Origin: Paraburkholderia bryophila
GTDB lineage: Bacteria > Pseudomonadota > Gammaproteobacteria > Burkholderiales > Burkholderiaceae
Direction of reading: 5' to 3'
Length of the DNA stretch: 64,000 nt
NCBI RefSeq assembly: GCF_003269035.1
Contig: NZ_QLTK01000019.1
Location: 86,342 to 150,341, forward strand
In this document: piece after piece, positions 60,860-64,000 of the stretch
Numbering within the stretch: the first letter of the stretch is position 1
How the letters are laid out: each line of letters begins with the position of its first letter
The notes under the pieces: generated by a model
What the model was told of the DNA's origin: nothing
Seen by the model: the letters and a program-made list of their open reading frames with translations, nothing else
Database searches by the model: none
Made by a program: the position numbers and the translations under genes

Positions 60860-61452
60860 TGGCACGGGTTCGACCAACCCGGTTCATCTGTCGGTCAGAC
60901 GGTGCACGAGATGGCCACGGGAGACCGCCGGGTTTATGCGAGGATGCAGCAACATTGGTGGCCGGACAAACGCTGCCGAAGCGGACCGTCTCAGCGCTAG
61001 GAAGGATGGTCCCGAACCGGCAGGTCGAGGCGGTCCGGACGATGGTCGCAGCACGCAATCTCAGTGGCGATTTTGCCCGTGCATTACTGGCGGCAACGTC
61101 AGCCCGGGAAAGAAGCGATGATGCCCGCGGCCGACAATCTCACCCCGATTGCGTGAGACGACTCGCCAGAATGGCGCAGGAGCTTGCCCGGATGCAGGTT
61201 GAGGCGGAAGTCAAGCGCCCGCGCTACGAAAATGAACTCGTCTGTCTGGCGCTTACCGCTGGCTTCGTGCGGAACTGGATGAGTAACGACGTGGTGGCGG
61301 CGTGGCTGGAGTCACACTATCCACAGTGTGCCGGCGTGCTTGATCGTCTGGCGAAAGACTCGGACCTTGCTATCGCGTCAGGGCGACCCATGAAGCTGCC
61401 TTATGCAGTCGCCAAGAGTCTGGTGGCAGGCCGCAGTAAGCCTGGCAAATAG
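60859..61452 (+). CDS. RepB plasmid-partition C-terminal-domain protein (no ParB nuclease domain)
   Basis: 197 residues. Residues about 45-75 (LGRMVPNRQVEAVRTMVAAR, FARALLAATSAR) and 95-160 (RRLARMAQELARMQVEAEVK, RYENELVCLALTAGFVRNWM) match the C-terminal domain of RepB-type partition proteins. The usual N-terminal ParB-like and HTH domains are absent; the first 40 residues are unrelated. It is third in the operon recombinase - small protein - RepB-C. Confidence 0.8.
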   Translation: MARVRPTRFICRSDGARDGHGRPPGLCEDAATLVAGQTLPKRTVSALGRMVPNRQVEAVRTMVAARNLSGDFARALLAATSARERSDDARGRQSHPDCVRRLARMAQELARMQVEAEVKRPRYENELVCLALTAGFVRNWMSNDVVAAWLESHYPQCAGVLDRLAKDSDLAIASGRPMKLPYAVAKSLVAGRSKPGK

Positions 61453-61471
61453 GGCGGCAGGAAGCTGCCTC

Positions 61472-61837
61472 CTATTCAAACCACCTTGTCTGGAGCAACT
61501 GCGTCAGGCAGTGCTGGTAGAGGTCTCGGGCTGCCGCCGACCGGAAATCAAGGCGCAGATTTTCGCAGAACAGCGACGCAATCGGTTGCGGCATGAATTC
61601 CGGTGTCGGCTCTGCTTCGAGCTGTTCGGCGATCGCAAGCGCCCGCGTCGAGAGCATCACTCGCTGCACGACATCGGCGCCGCCGCCGTTCGTTCTCAAC
61701 CATAAGACAGCAGACTCCACAACGTGGTCGGCCGACAGCCAATTGCCTGTCATCTGCCTTGCAAGAAGATGGGACGCAACGAGGTAGGCGAGCAACTCGG
61801 CGCGTGCCCGAAGATCCAGGTTCAGCGGATTATTCAT
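61472..61837 (-). CDS. Hypothetical protein, 121 residues
   Basis: Begins MNNPLNLDLRARAELLAYLV and is helical throughout (VLWLRTNGGGADVVQRVMLS, YQHCLTQLLQTRWFE at the end). It ends 20 bases from the convergent RepB-C gene and starts five bases after the stop of the 80-residue gene on the same strand, so both form a two-gene unit. No family recognised. The codon pattern is that of a real gene. Confidence 0.65.
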   Translation of the reverse strand: MNNPLNLDLRARAELLAYLVASHLLARQMTGNWLSADHVVESAVLWLRTNGGGADVVQRVMLSTRALAIAEQLEAEPTPEFMPQPIASLFCENLRLDFRSAAARDLYQHCLTQLLQTRWFE

Positions 61838-61842
61838 GGTGT

Positions 61843-62085
61843 TTATTGCAGGTGAACACCAAGTTGTCCCCGGAGAGAATCTGCGACCTTCCGCAATATG
61901 TCAGGCAGCAGGATCTGTGCGTCCAGAGGGCCAACGATTGAGTAGCCGGATCCGGAATCGCCGTCGATAACGATCACGACCGCGCATCGTGCCTGCGTCA
62001 TGTCGCGGACCTGAACGCAGGCGGCGTCAAGAAGCTCTGGCGACCCGCTACCGGGTGAAACGTTGGAAACAGGAAAGTCGGTCAT
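61843..62085 (-). CDS. Hypothetical protein, 80 residues
   Basis: Starts MTDFPVSNVSPGSGSPELLD after GAGG. The core has ARCAVVIVIDGDSGSGYSIV, a beta strand pair with a glycine-rich turn, and LPDILRKVADSLRGQLGVHL, a closing helix. Small alpha/beta protein of unknown function. First gene of a two-gene unit. Divergent from the repeated-HTH gene, with a possible -10 (TATAAAT, 62204-62210) for that gene between them. Confidence 0.6.
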   Translation of the reverse strand: MTDFPVSNVSPGSGSPELLDAACVQVRDMTQARCAVVIVIDGDSGSGYSIVGPLDAQILLPDILRKVADSLRGQLGVHLQ

Positions 62086-62261
62086 GGGAGCCTCGGAGTG
62101 TTGCGTTCTATCGCATTGTAGATGTCGGCCAGGTGGTGTATCGAGGGCTGACACGCCGTCAGGGGCAGTCGCTACGCAGATCTGGAATGCATCCAAAATC
62201 GTGTATAAATATGACGATCTGCAAATCGACATGAACCGCCAATTCACTTCCTCGCAGGACG

Positions 62262-63310
62262 ATGGGCAAACAGAAAGACGATACCCCTCTTGCGCAGCGC
62301 AGGGCTCTTGCCGCGAAGCTTTTGCTGAATGGTGAGGGGACTAGCAAAGGTCAAGGAAGGCTCGGCTGAGTCTTCTGACCGTGAGCAAGTACAAGGAGCT
62401 GGTTGAAAGAGAGGGGGCTGACGCCGCGGCTCGCCTTCGCATCCACGGAGGAGCCTCGCGACTGGATGATGCTTCGCAAAGCTGGCTCGTTAGCGCGATA
62501 AGGCACCCACCCGGGCTTCACGGCTATCCGGGGACGACCTGGACCATAAGTCAACTGCGCGAATTGATCTGCAGGCGTGTCGGAGTCCAGTTTTCAGCGT
62601 CGTATGTTGGCTACCTTGCCCGGAGCTATGGCCTCAGATACCGACTCGCCTATTCAACGTCAGAAAAGGCGTCACCTGCTCCAGCTCAGAAATCGCAGGG
62701 CGACGTCTATGGCGCGCGTCGGAAGATTGCCGAAAAAATGCTAATGGATGGGAACAGTGTCGAGCGCGTCTCTAAATCGCTCAAAATCAGCGCGCGCACC
62801 ATGACAAAATACAAATCAATGTTGGTTGCTGACGGCGCTGAGGCTGTTGAGCAGATCAAGGGATCCGGGCGCAAGGCCACACTTGGCCCCGAGGCCCTCA
62901 AGTGGTTACGGGGGATATTGGAAGGCAGCCCCATGGCGCACGGCTATAAAACCGAACTCTGGAGAAACAGCGATGTTCAAAAACTGATAAAGGAGAAATT
63001 CGGGGTCTACCACTCCGCCGGACACGTCAGGACCCTCGCCGGGAAGCTCGGTCTGGGCCACAGGATGCGACCACCAAAGCTGCGCACGGAGAAGAAACGC
63101 CTAACGATCAATGATGAAACGCTCGCATGGGTTGCCGCCACCCTTAAGGAGTCGCCGAGAGCGCACGGCATAGACGCTGATCACTGGACGAACGGCCGTT
63201 TGCGAATCGTGCTTCATCGGCGGGTGGGTGTCGATTATTCACGAGGATATATCTGGGAAATTGCCACCCGTGCTGGGGTGGCAGACCTGCTTACAAGACG
63301 GCGCAACTGA
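62262..63310 (+). pseudogene. Protein of repeated transposase-type DNA-binding modules, frameshifted
   Basis: The ATG 62262 frame (MGKQKDDTPLAQRRALAAKL, LLNGEGTSK) stops at 62370, while the -1 frame then gives SRKARLSLLTVSKYKELVER and runs to 63310. Joined, they make about 350 residues: HTH + winged helix, HTH + winged helix, and a third winged helix. The HTH parts align without gaps (NGEGTSK-SRKARLSLLTVSKYKE with DGNSVERVSKSLKISARTMT). Winged helices contain PxxHGY/I...W and GVxxSxxY/H. This is the N-terminal DNA-binding architecture of IS630-like transposases, duplicated, without a DDE domain. The one-base loss is near 62346. The remaining frame from GTG 62381 could still give a 309-residue protein. 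Confidence 0.7.
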
Positions 63311-63640
63311 TCAATTCATCCTGATCCTGGCCGCCTCGTCATGTGCAGCCGCAGCGGTAGCGTGCAGACGCTCCAATGCATCGCGAACGGCGTGCAGAGT
63401 TCGTTCTTACGCGACGGCCGAAACTGCGTCGATCATGCCGACGCACGCAGCCATGGCACGAGAGGATTTTTCATCGATCACCCGACAAGCCTCATAGCGT
63501 TCAGCCGCAGATTTTGCCTGTGTATCGTCCGTAGGTCGGCCGCCTTTCAAATGAATGAGACTATTTTGATCTTCCTCTTCATTATGGGCGAGGATTGCCT
63601 GGCGGGCGCGCGTCGTGGGCGGGACGATGTCGTCGGTCAT
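63311..63640 (-). pseudogene. Small protein gene interrupted by an in-frame TAA
   Basis: Starts MTDDIVPPTTRARQAILAHN and runs 77 residues to TAA at 63407-63409. Beyond that stop the same frame continues with ERTLHAVRDALERLHATAAA and AHDEAARIRMN to TGA at 63311-63313, directly abutting the convergent gene end at 63310. The continuation reads like normal coding sequence, so the TAA is probably a nonsense mutation. Unknown function; mostly helical. Confidence 0.55.
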
Positions 63641-63868
63641 TTTTGCTGTCTGTCCGGTTTACCGCATGCTGCGGCCCGTCAAACTTGGCCTTCAGGGCGG
63701 CTGGAGTGGGTCGATCAGATACGAACGAAGGCGACGAGCGGCGGACGGAGACCATTGAAATCGGCTTACGCTTGCCTTCCGTTGGCGTCAAATCGATTTC
63801 TTGGCATGTCATTTTTTTCCAAGCGATTAGTATATTGTCCACGCCGCTCTTGAAAGGACAATCCATCT

Positions 63869-64000
63869 ATGCAAAAGAAGATTATCGCGACCGCGCTAAC
63901 TGGGGCAGCACTACTTCTGGGAGCCTGCGCATACATCCCTCGACCCGGGCCGGTCGGCAACCGCGCCGTGCCGCAACCGGCCAGATCCGTCAACCTAAGC
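63869..64000 (+). CDS. Lipoprotein (3' end outside window)
   Basis: Partial. MQKKIIATALTGAALLLGAC is a short lipoprotein signal with lipobox LGAC, followed by AYIPRPGPVGNRAVPQP, proline-rich. AAAGGA lies about ten bases before the ATG. The rest is beyond the right edge. Confidence 0.7.
   Translation, partial: MQKKIIATALTGAALLLGACAYIPRPGPVGNRAVPQPARSVNLS

Noticed and set aside
62330..62380. Programmed -1 frameshift to express the repeated-HTH protein
   Set aside because: The sequence at the switch (AGCAAAGGTC) is not a standard slippery heptamer and no clear stimulatory hairpin was seen; a one-base deletion is simpler.

Overview
The window reads as chromosome of a Paraburkholderia/Burkholderia-type betaproteobacterium. 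Coding GC is high with strong GC3, the porin is of the Burkholderia Gram-negative type, and the gene content (C-P lyase cluster with a DUF1045 gene, D-erythronate genes, PlpD-type patatin, many LysR/IclR/PadR regulators) fits that group. The genus is inferred from gene style only.

From 1 to about 52.4 kb the sequence is ordinary, dense core/accessory chromosome. Units in order: a small membrane protein and a GNAT (1-1147); a divergent LysR/SDR pair; a PadR regulator facing an NTF2-like gene and a nitronate monooxygenase, with two near-identical operator-like sites between them; a porin; a MetQ-like methionine-binding protein; an aspartoacylase-like hydrolase; an amino-acid-binding protein; a periplasmic polyamine-type binding protein overlapping a membrane GGDEF cyclase (10.9-13.9 kb); a three-gene exported set with a lytic transglycosylase (14.2-15.5 kb). 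The complete carbon-phosphorus lyase core phnGHIJKLM (15.5-21.5 kb) faces phnF-DUF1045-phnN (21.7-23.8 kb) across a 20-bp perfect palindrome. It is followed by a LysR/M20 amidohydrolase/MHS transporter set, an IclR regulator facing the D-erythronate operon otnK-otnC-otnI-denD (28.6-32.5 kb), and a 3-oxoadipyl-CoA thiolase. After that come an RstA/RstB-like two-component pair with a hydrolase gene between its members, a patatin-BamA outer-membrane protein, an exported protein made of three 55-residue repeats, an S10 carboxypeptidase lipoprotein, a second histidine kinase/receiver pair, a LysR/aldo-keto reductase pair and an acyltransferase.

At 52,443/52,444 a LysR gene stops abruptly in its first helix and the sequence becomes A-rich. 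From there to the right edge is a mosaic mobile region of lower GC: a TniQ/TnsD-like protein, an acetyltransferase, remnants of a PDZ protein and a tyrosine recombinase, a truncated IS1182-type transposase next to a fuller copy flanked by 20/21-bp inverted repeats, and a tight operon of a large serine recombinase, a small protein and a RepB-C-terminal-domain protein. Beyond these are two small unknown genes, a gene with repeated transposase-type DNA-binding modules carrying a one-base frameshift, a small gene interrupted by a stop, and the start of a lipoprotein gene. Several genes here show fresh damage (frameshift, nonsense codon, 53-bp tandem duplication), suggesting recent acquisition and decay.
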